This document shows, piece by piece, positions 45,333 to 57,878 of a stretch of DNA of 64,000 nt (within the stretch, counting starts at the first letter, position 1; every line of letters begins with the position of its first letter). Position numbers and translations under genes: made by a program. This stretch comes from Conus ventricosus. Taxonomy: Eukaryota > Mollusca > Gastropoda > Neogastropoda > Conidae. Location: the NCBI GenBank assembly GCA_018398815.1, contig CM031616.1:29443609-29507608 (forward strand), written 5' to 3'. The notes under the pieces are model-generated. The model did not search any database. It was not told the DNA's origin and worked only from the letters and a program-made list of their open reading frames with translations.

Positions 45333-45615
45333 TCTCTTACTGACAAATGATTGAACTGACTCAGCACGCAGTCCTTGTAGTGACAGGAGATTGGTTAGTT
45401 AAAACCGAAGCTGTTTTAATACCAGTAATTCCTGCTCCAAGGTTTTAACAATGTACTATTGTAGTGAATCTCAGAAATTCTCCCATTCCATACAAATGTT
45501 GAGAACACTTGTGTCTAGCAAAGACTGAGGTTGAGGGGCTGGTGCCAGCTCTCCTTTATACTTTCCCCTTCCTATTCCCCACTCCAACCCTCCTCTGCCC
45601 CCTGCACACACACAC

Positions 45616-45682
<67 letters not shown>

Positions 45683-46529
45683 CACACCATCTATGTTGCT
45701 CTGAGAATTACAGTCCCTCATGCTGCAAAAATCTGGCTGACTTTAATCTAAGAGTCTTGCCATCAGATTCCAAATTAGCAACGTGTGAAAAACTTAATTT
45801 TAGCAACAGGTGTTTCCCCACCTATTCCCGTGGACATGTATGACCTGGAATCATTAGCCAATAGTTTATAAACTCGGGGTGCCACTGAGAAATTCAAATC
45901 AGCACTACCTGCTGCCAAATATGGATAATATCTCTAGTTCCTCTGGTCTCCATGGTGTCTATGCCAAAGTAGTGGATGTTCACAACATTCTCCAATGGAT
46001 ACAAACTGGTCAAAACCAAATGGACATGAGAACATGATCAAAGTAGAAGATGACCAATATTTCTTTGCTTCTGTGATGTATCCAGATCCACATTTTACAA
46101 GGAAAAGGCAACAATATATAAAAGAAAAAAAAAGACATGCAGGCCAATGCAAAGTATCATTTCAGAGCACTGTTTCTGCATCAGTTGCTGGTGATCCTTG
46201 TTTCGCATTCTTCAAGCAGTACAAACTTTTCTTGGCTGCTGCTTTGGGGGTGCGGTTGGATTCTTTTTTGAGCCCTTGGTGGTGAGAACACCACGGTATT
46301 ATGGACTGTGGTGTGTCTCTATTTGACGCCAGGAGCACAGACACAACCAGCCGTGTCTGCCTGATGAGTTCCGACCCAGCGGACGAAAGGCCTCGGAGCA
46401 GGCAATACAAATAGATCTGTCTTCGAAGGGGATTACAATGGTTCCCTCATGCAGCTAGTGAAGAGTTTCATATCTATAATATATTTTGTTAATTTCATGT
46501 TCTCAGTTTCTCCATTTTCAACATTCCCT

Positions 46530-46569
<40 letters not shown>

Positions 46570-49276
46570 CTTAAGTCCAGATCCCAGAAGACCCACGATG
46601 TATGCAAAGTTTAATTCCTAATCAAAAGCATGGGTCCCCGGAGGCCCACAATGCTTGGTGCACAAAATTTTAGGGGACATAAGGCAATGGTAAATCATAA
46701 CACAAAAACTATCAACTACTTTGCTTATGGCTGTGCAGGTGAGGGCCATGTAAGATAGATAAATGCAGGCAATGGCCTGCCACATTGTTTGAGAATAGAG
46801 ACATCTCCCTACTGTATGAGGCATGACTGACCAGTCACAGGCGTTGTGGTCTTTGGCAGAGCCAACTGTGCTCTTCAGGTGTCAGCATCTTGCAAGTAAC
46901 TTGTTAACAGCAACCCTGTTGCTACCAGCAATTCTAGTCATTGATGTAGACCAAGAACAGACATGGTCCCAGCAGTGAGCCTTGGAATACTCCTGAATCG
47001 ACAGAGATAAATTCTTACCACTTTCGACCTTCCACAACACTCCATCTCCACACCCCACACCCCGCCACCGTGCCGTCCCCTCCTCTTTGCAGCTTCTTGT
47101 AGATCAGTTCAAAGTGAAATTTGTGGAATGAAATAATTGAAAAAAAATTCTCAAAGTTACTTTTCTGACTTTCACATTGTGTAAACAAAGTAAGTCTGTG
47201 GGTTCATTTTGTTTCAGATGTTTATGTGGCTTTGCATTTCTGAGTTTGCATGTACACATGCGCATAATTAGCCTTGGCTGAATGACAAATGTTGATGAAA
47301 ATTTTCCAGTCATCCCCGGCATGAAGATGCTGCTGAATTATATAGTTCATAATTCTATAATCAAAGTTTTCAGCAATGTTTTCTGCAGTGCAAATGGACA
47401 TTTTGAAAAATTAAGTATAATCAGTTATAAGATTTGATTTATACAGGGATAAAATACATGTTAAATGATACTTTAAATGCAAACAGTGTTACAAATTTAT
47501 ATGTAATCAGATTAAGTCAAAACTAGATCATTTAATGCAATCCCTAGAGAGTAGTATCGCAAGTTTTTTACATGAATAAATTGCTAGAGACAGAACTAAG
47601 GAAGGCCAGATGTAGATGTGTTTTGCCAAAAATATTTTTAAAAGTAAGACATATAAAGCAATTTTAACTATTTGATCTTTTTAAAACCTGTATAAACACT
47701 CACGTTGGTACTAATGTGCTGCCTGTCAGTTTATGAAAAGGGAACTGAAATAGTGAGAACAAAGCATCAGCCAGAACTTGATCATTGGGAACACACATTT
47801 TTGTGTGTGTGTGCTTTGTTCTTTGGCTAGAACTCAGAGGTTTGGCAGTGTGAGATTTTTGCATGAGCAATGTTTATAATCCTATCATGAAGGTATCCAC
47901 TTTCGTATGCATGTGTTTTATTTTCATGTCATCCAACCCAAGAGCACAAGAGAGCATACTCTGCTCCCAAAAGTGAAATTGGATTTATTTAATGTGCTTG
48001 CAAGATTTTTTATGCCTGGGTTCATGCACAGGACCTCAGTTTAAAGTCTCATCCAAAGGACTAGGAGGGGGCTGGAGTCTGCACGAATGTTGTTTAACTC
48101 AGAGAGAAAATCTCTTCCAACCTGGCTATCCTTACTGGGGAATCAAACCCAGGACCTTTTAAACAAGACTTCCCATACTTGCATGGCCAATCAGGACCCC
48201 ACATGCCCTTTTCTTCCCAGAATACTGTTTGAGAGTTTGCCACAGACAGTACTGCTTGATCTCCATGTTTATTCTTCTCCCTTCTCCATTCCTCCATCCT
48301 GTTCCCACTCATAAAATGACTGGCTTAGTTCTTTCAAACCAGAATACTATTTGTTGAGTATGCCACTGTCACCTCCCCCCTCTGTGGTACACCCTACCTT
48401 TCTCCATTCACCATTACCATCCCCACCCCACACCCCCTCACTCCCATCCCCAAAAAGAAAAGGAAAAAAAAATCCTGGCACATTTCTGATCTCTAAGCAC
48501 AAGGTATTGTGGCTGTAAGGTGTCTTCAACTTTTTTACATATATATATCTGTGTTTTTGCCAGTTTGTCACACTCACTGGTAGCCAGATGTGGTGTTTAT
48601 CCATCATATGTGAGGCCAGACAGGCAAACTGGTTCTCTTGTTTTAAGAAGAGACTGACAAACATAGGCCTGAGGTGCAACATTGGTGCAACCTCTGACTT
48701 TTCAAATCTCTGAAGAACAGGACAGGAATCCAGAGGCATCCTGGCCCATGTGGAGTAGAAGAGCAGTTCCCTTGTTGTGAAGCCTGAAGGAAAATGCCAA
48801 CAGTAGAGAAATATGGGAAATTAATTTGAAAAAGAAATTGAAGGCTTTTTCAGGCAGATAAGAGGGCATCTCTGGAGGGACTGACAGGAATGCCCTTGAG
48901 TGTGAGCTGCATGACCAAGGTTTAAAAGTGTGAACAGCAAAATTTTTGATTGGCAGAAATTCTGTCATGGCAGAAACTCGACACCAAAGATTTTCATCTT
49001 TTGACAGAAGAGTTGCACCCATGTACATGAAATAAACAGTGAAAAAATCTAGATTAAACAGTCTGTGATCTTCTGCTTTGTAGTTTTGTGTTGTTTTGTT
49101 TATTAGCAATTTTATGGGACTTTTTTTGGGATAAGGATATCATCTTCATATCTGTTAAGTTTATGATGATTCAAATTGTTATAGTTTATTTTTTCATCTT
49201 GTGAAGTTAAGAATAAGGATTCAAATTGTTTGATTCATTTTCCATTCTATTTCATCGACTTTGGCATTGTTTCCAG
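45333..49276. other. intergenic or upstream intron of pitchfork
   Basis: Contains a CA microsatellite (45605-45680), a C run of about 37 (46529-46566) and a SINE-like repeat (47905-48220). A block at 46290-46400, with ATGGACTGTGGTGTGTCTCT and AGTTCCGACCCAGCGGACGA, looks like a repeat or an exon but I cannot place it. The first exon of pitchfork should lie here or left of here; I did not find it. Confidence 0.4.
47905..48220 (-). repeat. old SINE-like repeat, copy 2
   Basis: Shares CATCCAACCC, GATTTATTTAATGTGCTTGC, GGACCTCAGTTTAAAGTCTC and GGAGTCTGCACGAATG with copies 1 and 3. On the minus strand the head has a B-box-like GGGTTTGATTCCC (about 48141), so it is probably tRNA-derived. Confidence 0.6.
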
Positions 49277-49434
49277 TGTTTGCACCTCCTGTTCCAAAGG
49301 TGGCCTTCGGGACTTCCATCAAATCACGTGAGATGTTGCCCCTGAAGATCCCATACAATCGTCTTGGAAATCAAGTTGGGCTGAATCCGAGAGGCAACAC
49401 AAATATAGGCCCTGGCTACAGTGAGATAGAAAAG
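49277..49434 (+). CDS. PIFO: pitchfork (PIFO/CIMAP3-like) internal exon
   Basis: After acceptor TTTCCAG the plus strand reads FAPPVPKVAFGTSIKSREML, PLKIPYNRLGNQVGLNPRGN and then GPGYSEIEK|GTATAG. It aligns with human pitchfork FGTCQQRKLFP...NLIGNKF...HRGPGCY in spacing and key residues. Pitchfork-family proteins act at the base of the cilium in disassembly and are related to ciliary microtubule inner proteins. The exon is 158 nt, enters in phase 1 and leaves in phase 0, matching the exon at 57780. The first coding exon was not identified. The evidence is family resemblance by eye. Confidence 0.72.
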
Positions 49435-49671
49435 GTATAGTGAGAGCGCTGAAGATATGAAATGTAGAGTGCTGAAGAGAGACAGTGAATAGTGCTGGGG
49501 AGGTATAGTGAAACCATTGAAAAGGTACAATGACAAGTACTTTCGTTCTTTGTCCTAAGATTAGAACTCGTGTAGTTCACCACTGGTAAGATTATTGCAT
49601 GTGCTGCAGTTTTTTATTTCACCATTAAGGTTGCCACAATCCATGTTCAGGGCTGATCTCTATACACCACA

Positions 49672-50400
49672 CCTGTGTGCATGCACTTCATTTTTGTGTC
49701 ATCCATCCCGTTATTACCTGATGGCCTACTCTTCTCTGAAAAGTGGAATGGGATTTAACCTGCAAGCAAGACTTTATGTTTATCATGCATACTCACATGG
49801 AACCATTGTCTAATATCTCACCTGAAGGACTAGGAAAGAACGGAGGTCTTGACACATGTTTGGGGGCCGGAATAGCTCAGTTGGTAGAGCGCCGGACTCG
49901 TGATCCTGGGGTTGCGGGTTCGAATTTCGGTATAGGGGGATTTTTCCCTCAGAGTTAACATTGGTTCTGACTCCATTCCCCACACAGTCCTTCGAATGAG
50001 ACTATAAACCGAGGTTCCGTGTGTGAACGCACGCACAACATCTTGCACACACGTAAAATCCCATCACCAACTTTCGGAAGAGAAGGCCAGTCTGGCCGTT
50101 GGTATGGATGACACGTGACACATAGCATGCACCTTCCCCGAAGATGGAGTATGGCTGCCTTAATGGCGGGATAGAAAAGGGTCATACACACAAAACTCCA
50201 CTGCCTGGCTATACAGGGAGTGTCCGCAGGAGTATCAGCCTGCGTACGCAGAAAGAAAGAAAGAAGACACATGTTTAATCCCAAAGAAAACATCTCTCCC
50301 AATCAGGCTATCTCAAGTGGGAATCACACCTCTGACTTTTCAAGGAACAAGAATCCAATGCCTTATCCTGTAGGTCAACCAGGGCTGCAAAGAGTTCCAC
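49672..50400 (-). repeat. old SINE-like repeat, copy 3, split by a younger SINE
   Basis: Left part 49672-49861 and right part 50266-50400 together match copy 2. The minus-strand right end has tRNA-like boxes (TGACCTACAGGATAAGGC; GGTGTGATTCCC). The 49862-50265 SINE interrupts it. Confidence 0.7.
49862..50265 (+). mobile_element. tRNA-derived SINE with 11-bp target-site duplication
   Basis: GACACATGTTT occurs at 49851-49861 and again at 50266-50276, flanking 404 bp. The head is tRNA-like, with an A box TAGCTCAGTTGGTAGAGC (from 49872) and a B box GGTTCGAATTTC (from 49917). The 3' part ends in a GCAGAAAGAAAGAAAGAA tail. The same 3' part recurs at 35160-35292. RNA polymerase III transcription is expected for this class. 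The insertion is recent enough for a perfect target duplication. Confidence 0.93.
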
Positions 50401-50934
50401 ATAGGTGGAGTGAAGGTCCAGTGGAGAGATCCAAACAAAATAATGAAGTTGATTAAAGAGGTAAGCAACGAGAGGGAAAAAAAGAAAAAGAAACACCCGA
50501 AGGTGCTGGAGGACCCAGAGAAGCACCGTCTTCACCTGCCTTGAGAGCAGTCCTGTACCACCCTTGGAGGCCTGCGCTGTGTTGACGATGGGTACAGGCA
50601 CGCGCAGGACACTCCATTAAGATATCAAGGGCATAACTGCTCCTGAACAGAGGTAAATTAGACTACAGGATGCAGCTCATAACAGTCTTAAAGTAGCATC
50701 CCCATGGGTGTACCAGCCCGTATTTCATGACTGCAGAGCCCACCGGCGAAAAAACACCACCCTCCAGCTGCCGAGCACACCCCACAGACCCAACCACCCC
50801 TGCCCACGGACAGATGAAGACGGTGCCGCTCCAGACACAGCCAAGCTTTCGCTAGAGAAAACTGAAGAGTTAAAAAAAGTGGAGAAAACAGGAGTAAGAG
50901 AGTGGAGAGCACTGAAGAGGCAGAGTGGATAGAA

Positions 50935-53900
50935 CTGAATCTAGGCAGAATAGGTAGAATTGAAGAGGCAGAGTGGATAGAACTGAAGAGGCAGAGTGGA
51001 TAGAACTGAAGAGGCAGAGTGGATAGAACTGAATCTAGGCAGAATAGTAGAATTGAAGAGGCAGAGTGGGTAGAATTGAAGAGGCAGAGGGGATAGAACT
51101 GAATCTAGGCAGAATAGGTAGAATGAAGAGGCAGAGTGGATAGAACTGAAGAGGCAGGGTGGATAGAACTGAAGAGGCAGGTGGATAGAACTGAAGAGGC
51201 AGGTGGATAGAACTGAAGAGGCAGGGTGGATAGAACTGAAGAGGCAGGGTGGAGAACTGAAGAGGCAGAGTGGGTAGAATTGAAGAGGCAGGGTGGATAG
51301 AATTGAAGAGGCAGGGTGGTAGAACTGAAGAGGTAGGGTGGAGAACTGAAGAGGCAGAGTGGATAGAATTGAAGAGGCAGAGTGGATAGAATTGAAGAGG
51401 CAGAGTGGATAGAACTGAAGAGGCAGGGTGGATAGAACTGAAGAGGTAGGGTGGATAGAACTGAAGAGGCAGAGTGGATAGAATTGAAGAGGCAGAGTGG
51501 ATAGAAACTGAAGAGGCAGAGTGGATAGAATTGAAGAGGCAGAGTGGGTAGAATTGAAGAGGCAGAGTGGATAGAATTGAAGAGGCAGAGTGGGTAGAAT
51601 TGAAGAGGCAGAGTGGGTAGAATTGAAGAGGCAGAGTGGATAGAATTGAAGAGGCAGAGTGGTAGAACTGAAGAGCAGAGTGGATAGAACTGAAGAGGCA
51701 GGTGGATAGAATTGAAGAGGCAGAGTGGATAGAATTGAAGAGGCAGGGTGGATAGAATTGAAGAGGCAGAGTGGATAGAACTGAAGAGGCAGAGTGGATA
51801 GAACTGAAGAGGCAGAGTGGATAGAACTGAAGAGCAGAGTGGATAGAATTGAAGAGGCAGAGTGGATAGAACTGAAGAGGCAGAGTGGGTAGAATTGAAG
51901 AGGTAGGGTGGATAGAATTGAAGAGGCAGAGTGGATAGAATTGAAGATGCAGAGTGGGTAGAATTGAAGAGGCAGAGTGGGTAGAACTGAAGAGGCAGAG
52001 TGGATAGAACTGAAGAGGCAGAGTGGATAGAATGAAGAGGCAGGGTGGATAGAATTGAAGAGGCAGAGTGGTAGAACTGAAGAGGCAGAGTGGATAGAAC
52101 TGAAGTCTAGAGGCAGGGTGGATAGAATTGAAGAGGCAGAGTGGATAGAATTGAAGAGGCAGAGTGGATAGAATTGAAGAGGCAGAGTGGATAGAATTGA
52201 AGAGGCAGAGTGGGTAGAACTGAAGAGGCAGGGTGGATAGAACTGAAGAGTAGGGTGGATAGAACTGAAGAGGCAGGGTGGATAGAACTGAAGAGGCAGG
52301 GTGGATAGAATTGAAGAGGCAGAGTGGATAGAACTGAAGAGGCAGGGTGGGTAGAACTGAAGAGGCAGGTGGGTAGAACTGAAGAGGCAGAGTGGGTAGA
52401 ATTGAAGAGGCAGGGTGGGTGGAACTAAAGAGGCAGGGTGGTAGAATTGAAGAGGCAGGGTGGGTGGAACTAAAGAGGCAGGGTGGGTAGAATTGAAGAG
52501 GCAGAGTGGATAGAATTGAAGAGGCAGGGTGGGTAGAATTGAAGAGGCAGGGTGGGTGGAACTAAAGAGGCAGGGTGGGTAGAATTGAAGAGGCAGGGTG
52601 GGTAGAATTGAAGAGGCAGAGTGGATAGAATTGAAGAGGCAGGTGGGTAGAATTGAAGAGGCAGGGTGGGTGGAACTAAAGAGGCAGGGTGGGTAGAATT
52701 GAAGAGCAAGAGTGGATACAACGAAGAGGAAGAGTGGATGAGAACTGAAGAGGTAGACTGGAAAGTGAAGAGAACTGAAGATTAGACAGGAAAGAGGTAG
52801 AGTGGAGATAACTGTAGTATGAGAGAACTGAAGAACTGAAAATGGGTAGGAGAAAGGAATTAAGAGTAGAGTGGAGAGAACTGAAGTGGTAGAGTAAAGA
52901 GAACTGAAGAGGTAGGGTGGAAAGAACTGAAGAGGTAGGTGGAAAGAACTGAAGAGGTAGGGTGGAGAACCTGAAGAGTAGGGTGGAAAGAACTGAAGAG
53001 GTAGGGTGGAAAGAACTGAAGAGGTAGGGTGGAAAGAACTGAAAGAGTGGGAGAACTGAAATATGAAAGAACTGAAGAGGCGGAGTGGAAAGAACTGAAG
53101 AGGAGGAGTGGAAAAGAACTGAAGAGGTAGGGTGGAAGAAGAAGTGGAAGAACTGAAGTAGGGTGGAAAATTGAAGAGGTAGGGTGGAAAGAACTGAAAG
53201 GTAGGGTGGAAAGACTGAGAGGTGAGTGGAAAGAACTGAAGAGGTAGGGTGGAAAGAACTGAAGAGGTAGGGGGGAAGAACTGAAGAGTAGGTGGAAAGA
53301 ACTGAAGAGGTGGAGTGGAAAGAACTGAAGAGGTAGGGTGGAAAGAATCTGAAGAGTAGGTGGAAAGAACTGAAGAGGTAGGGTGGAGAACTGAAGAGAG
53401 GGTGAAAACTGAAGAGGTGGGTGGAAAGAACTGAAGAGGTAGGGTGGAGAACTGAAAGTAGGGTGGAAAAAATGAAGAGCTGAAGAAGAGGTAGGGTGGA
53501 AAGAACTGAAGAGGTAGAGTGGAAAGAACTGAAGAGGTAGGGTGGAAAGAACTGAAGAGGTAGGGTGGAAAGAACTGAAGAGGTAGGTGGAAAGAACTGA
53601 AGAGGTGGAGTGGAAAGAACTGAAGAGGTAGGTGGAAAGAACTGAAGAGGTAGGGTGAAAGAACTGAAGAGGTAGGTGGAAAGAACTGAGAGGTAGGTGG
53701 AAGAACTAAGAGGTAGGGTGGAGAATTTAAGAGGTAGGGTGGAAAGAACTGAAGAGGTGGGTGGAAAGACTGAAGAGGTGGAGTGGAAAGAACTGAAGAG
53801 GTAGGGTGGAAAGAGCTGAAGAGGTAGGGTGGAAAGAACTGAAGAGGTAGGGTGGAAAGAAACTGAAGAGGTAGGAGTGGAAAGAACTGAAGAGGTAGGT

Positions 53901-55970
53901 GGAAAGAACTGAAGAGGTAGGTGGAAAGACTGAAGAGGTAGGGTGGAAGAACTGAAGAGGTAGGGTGGAAAGAACTGAAGAGGTAGGAGTGGAAAGAACT
54001 GAAGAGGTAGGGTGGAAAGAACTGAAGAGGGAGGGTGAAAGAACTGAAGAGGTAGGGTGGAAAGAACTGAAGAGGTAGGGTGGAAGAACTGAAGAGGTAG
54101 GGTGGAAAGAACTGAAGAGGTAGGGTGGAAAGAACTGAAGAGGTAGGGTGGAAAGAACTGAAGAGTAGGTGGAAGAACTGAGAGTAGGTGAGACATGAAG
54201 AGGTAGGGTGGAAGAACTGAAGAGGGAGGGTGGAAGAACTGAAGAGGTGGGTGGAAAGAACTGAAGAGGTAGGTGGAAAAACTGAGAGGTGGGTGGAAGA
54301 ACTGAAGGTAGGGGAAGACTGAAGAGTAGGTGGAAAGAACTGAAGAGGTAGGGGGAAGAACTGAAGAGGTAGGGGGAAGAACTGAAGAGGTAGGGTGGAA
54401 AGACTGAAGAGGTAGGTGGAAGAACTGAAGAGGTGGGTGGAAGAACTGAAGAGGTAGGGTGGAAAAACTGAAGAGGTAGGGTGGAAGAACTGAAGAGGTA
54501 GGGTGGAAAAAACTGAAGAGGTAGGGTGAAAGACTGAAGAGGTAGGGTGGAAAGAACTGAAGAGGTAGGGAGGAGAACTGAAGAGGTAGGGTGGAAAGAG
54601 CTGAAGAGGTAGGGTGGTAAAAGCTGAAGAGGTAGGGTGGAAAGAACTGAAGAGGTGGAGTGGAAAGAACTGAAAGAGTAGGGTGGACAGAACTGAAGAG
54701 GTATGGTGGAAAGAACTGAAGAGGTAGGGTGGAAAGAACTGAAGAGGTATGGTGGAAAGAACTGAAGAGGTAGGTGGACAGAACTGAAGAGGTAGGGTGG
54801 AAAAGACTGAAGAGTAGGGTGGAAAGAACTGAAGAGGTAGGTGGAGAACTGAAGAGGTAGGTGGAAAGAACTGAAGAGGTAGGGTGAAAGAACTGAAGAG
54901 ATAGGGTGGAAAGAACTGAAGAGGTAGGTGGAAAAACTGAAAGAGTAGGGTGGAAAGAACTGAAGAGGTAGGGTGGAAAGAACTGAAGAGGTAGGTGGAA
55001 AGACTGAAGAGGTAGGGTGGAAAGAGCTGAAGAGGTAGGTGGAAAGAACTGAAGAGTAGGGTGGAAAGAACTGAAGAGGTGGAGTGGAAAGAACTGAAGA
55101 GGTAGGGTGGAGAACTGAAGAGTAGGGTGGAAAGAACTGAAGAGGTGGAGTGGAAAGAGCTGAAGAGGTAGGGTGGAAACTGAAGAGGTAGGGTGGAAAG
55201 AGCTGAAGAGGTAGGGTGGATAGAACTGAAGAGGTAGGGTGGAAAGAACTGAAGAGGTAGGGTGAAGAGCTGAAGAGGTAGGGTGGAAAGAACTGAAGAG
55301 GTAGGGGGGAAAAGAACTGAAGGTGGGTGGAAAGAACTGAAGAGGTAGGTGGAAAGAACTGAAGAGGTAGGGTGGAAAGAACTGAAGAGGTAGGGTGGAA
55401 GAACTGAAGAGGTAGGGTGGAAAACTGAAGAGGTAGGGTGGAGAACTGAAGAGGGTAGAATGAGGGGGAATTGGGACTGGTAAAGTGGAGAAAACTGAAG
55501 TGGTAAAGCAGTGAGAGCTGATGTGGTAGAGTGGAGAGAACTTTTTCTCCTTCAGCATTCCAGTACCTGGTAGCGTGCAAACTCGTTTTACCCTGTTGGG
55601 ATACTCACACTATACTCGAGAGTATAGTCAGTTCACTCCGACTTTGTTGAGTGCAGAAATTTGTAGGAAGAGGTTGTGGAAAAAGATTGGTAGAAGATAT
55701 TGTAGACAGAAAGGACAGTAGACGACGGTACAGCAAAGGAGGAGACAGAGTTACTGAGAGTGAAAGGAAAAGGGGACATTACTAGCACAGAATGTCCAGA
55801 AGGAGGGGAACTATTTGTACAAAAGATCCACCCACCCTCCCCGGTATCCCCACGGGGGGGGGGGGGGGGGGGGGGGGGGGAGAACTGAAGAGGTAGAGTG
55901 GAGAGAGCTGAGGTGGTAGAATGAAGAGAACTGAAGAGGTAGAGTGGAAACTGAAGAGAACCGAAGAAAG
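50935..55970. repeat. 5-kb minisatellite, 23-bp unit, two subfamilies
   Basis: From 50935 to about 52720 the unit is GAAGAGGCAGAGTGGATAGA(AYT). From about 52740 to 55470 it is GAAGAGGTAGGGTGGAAAGA(ACT). Diverged units continue to 55970, split by a G run (55853-55880). Many units differ by single-base gains or losses in G or A runs. On the minus strand it opens a 960-codon Phe/Ser/Pro/Leu frame that is an artefact. The array lies wholly inside an intron of the pitchfork gene. Confidence 0.97.
55853..55880. repeat. poly(G) tract
   Basis: A run of about 28 G that breaks the end of the minisatellite. Confidence 0.9.
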
Positions 55971-57374
55971 AATGATAATAACAATAAAGAATATTTCTGA
56001 AGCTGTTTGAATTATAACTCAAAGTTTGTGCAATCCTGACGTGGTGGGCTGAAGTGGTCAGAGTAGGGGAAGGAATAGGACAGTTTGTCGGGAACAGTTA
56101 TCCTGTTTGCAGTGCCAAGTGTATCATAGTGGCAAGGCTGAAAGAGTAAGGGTAAGAAAGGAGGGAGAGATTGGATGGTGACATAGTAAAGTATAGGGAA
56201 TATGGAAAAAGGGGTTGATCATTATGAATTCCACTCAGGCCAGGCACATATGGGCAGAGCACAGTCGATTACATGCAGTTCATTTTATTTACACTGAGAC
56301 TAAGCAAGAAGACAGTGCAGCATGACAATGTGCAACAAACAGCAGAGGATGCTCTGAAATTTATCACATCATGGCATGCAACAACACTTAGGTGTGGATC
56401 TGGCAAACAGTGGTCAGTTCTCCTGCAGCCCCTTAAATAGCCTGCTGCTGGACTGCAGAGACAGCAGTCAGAGGTGACAAGTGAATTTGCGTGCAGGGCA
56501 GCAGTTGGGGTTTACCTGTGCTAATCGACATGTAATTGAATCTGTACGTCTCCACGGTTTTGACACTAATTTGCAAAATGTTACAAGTCAAAGAGCTCAA
56601 TGCTTTTTAATTTTTCAAAGTTGAGTTTAAGGATCAAAATAGTTATTTAGTAGATTAGGTGTAAAGTGCTTTTTTTAAGGGGCTGCTTAAACATTTTTTT
56701 TCTTCAGAAAAATATGTTTCACAAAACTGACCAAACCTGATTAAATTGTAATACTGCCATTTAAAAGCTGGATTTGGGACCATTTTGTTGATGTGCAACA
56801 TTGTGTAGTTCCCCTATCTAGATGAGTAAATAGTCAAACATTTAGGACTATCAGAAAACAACCTAGCTGACAAGGCAACACAGTCACATTGGCCACTGCT
56901 GAACATATTTGCAGGTGTCTGTTCAATGATGGAAACAGCTTTGATATCTTTAATGATCTTTTATTTCTTTTCAGAACATTGTATTGATGTTTTACAAGTC
57001 AACTGTATTGATGATGCTGCCACAGCCTAAAGAATTTTGACCTGAGGGAAAAATAATAAAATGATGCAATCATAAGGATTGATTCACAGTGGAGTTTAGA
57101 TCAAACATGGGATTACGGTACTATAATTTAGAGATAATAGTATATAGTCAAATATGTTTACATGATTGATACTTTATACAGGGGCATACATGAGACTGTG
57201 ATGAAAATGACAAAGATCTTTTTGCTATTGTGATGGTGGTTCAAATTTGAAAGGCCATTGCACCATCGTCTATGGTAGGTAAGTTGCTGGTTAGCTGCAT
57301 TTTGGTGAAGCAAGTTGTTTTTAATAGTCGCCTCTAGACTGTAGTGAGGGCAGTGCACTCAGTTGCACTAATAT

Positions 57375-57512
57375 TCACACACATACACACACGCACGCAT
57401 GCATGCACACATATGCAGACATGCATGCACGTGCACATGCATGCATATGCATGCACACATACACACACACACCCTTACACCACATACACACACACACACA
57501 CATGCACACACA
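57375..57512. repeat. (CA)n / (GCATGCA)n microsatellite
   Basis: CA and TGCATGCA repeats upstream of the pitchfork exon at 57780. Confidence 0.9.
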
Positions 57513-57779
57513 CAGATGTTACCACAAAATGACTATCAGTATCACATTGCCATGACAAAATGTGTCTCTCTTTGTCTTTTAAAACAGTGGATTAATTTTC
57601 AATCTCGAACAGTAAAGCAGACACCTGTACCATTCTAGAGCAATAGCATCAGCTCGCTGCATTTTTTTTTTCAATAAAAGGAAATGAACAGACTCTATTT
57701 CATAATATACTTAACATACAGTGGTGTATGTGAAGTTTGGTCAGTGTTACTTGTTCATGCGTTCATGTTGTCCTTACAG

Positions 57780-57878
57780 ATGACGAACCTATTCCGCCAG
57801 ATGTGTAACCACATTGATAGTAGCAAGGGTTACTCTTTGGGGGCACGGACAGCATCAATCCAAATGCCAAAGCCAAAA
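57780..57878 (+). CDS. PIFO: pitchfork (PIFO/CIMAP3-like) exon with SKGYSLGARTA
   Basis: A 99-nt exon, phase 0-0, between CTTACAG and CCAAAA|GTGAGT. Encodes MTNLFRQMCNHIDSSKGYSL, then GARTASIQMPKPK. SKGYSLGARTA matches the signature IKGYTLGARTA of human pitchfork, and the previous exon ends in GPGY in the expected place. Later exons (C-terminal proline-rich half) were not found before the virus-like block at 59.4 kb, so they lie beyond the window or are lost. Confidence 0.75.

Noticed and set aside
46162..46410. Frame around CGGACGAAAGGCCTCGGAGC
   Set aside because: Could be an exon or a repeat on either strand; no splice sites or homology that I can support.
49862..49936. Possible functional tRNA gene
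   Set aside because: The A and B boxes are good, but the segment continues into a 3' body, ends in an A-rich tail and is flanked by a target duplication, so it is a SINE head.
52676..55558. Very long minus-strand open frames (960 and 617 codons)
   Set aside because: Pure translation of the 23-bp minisatellite; no conserved residues, and parallel frames open at once.
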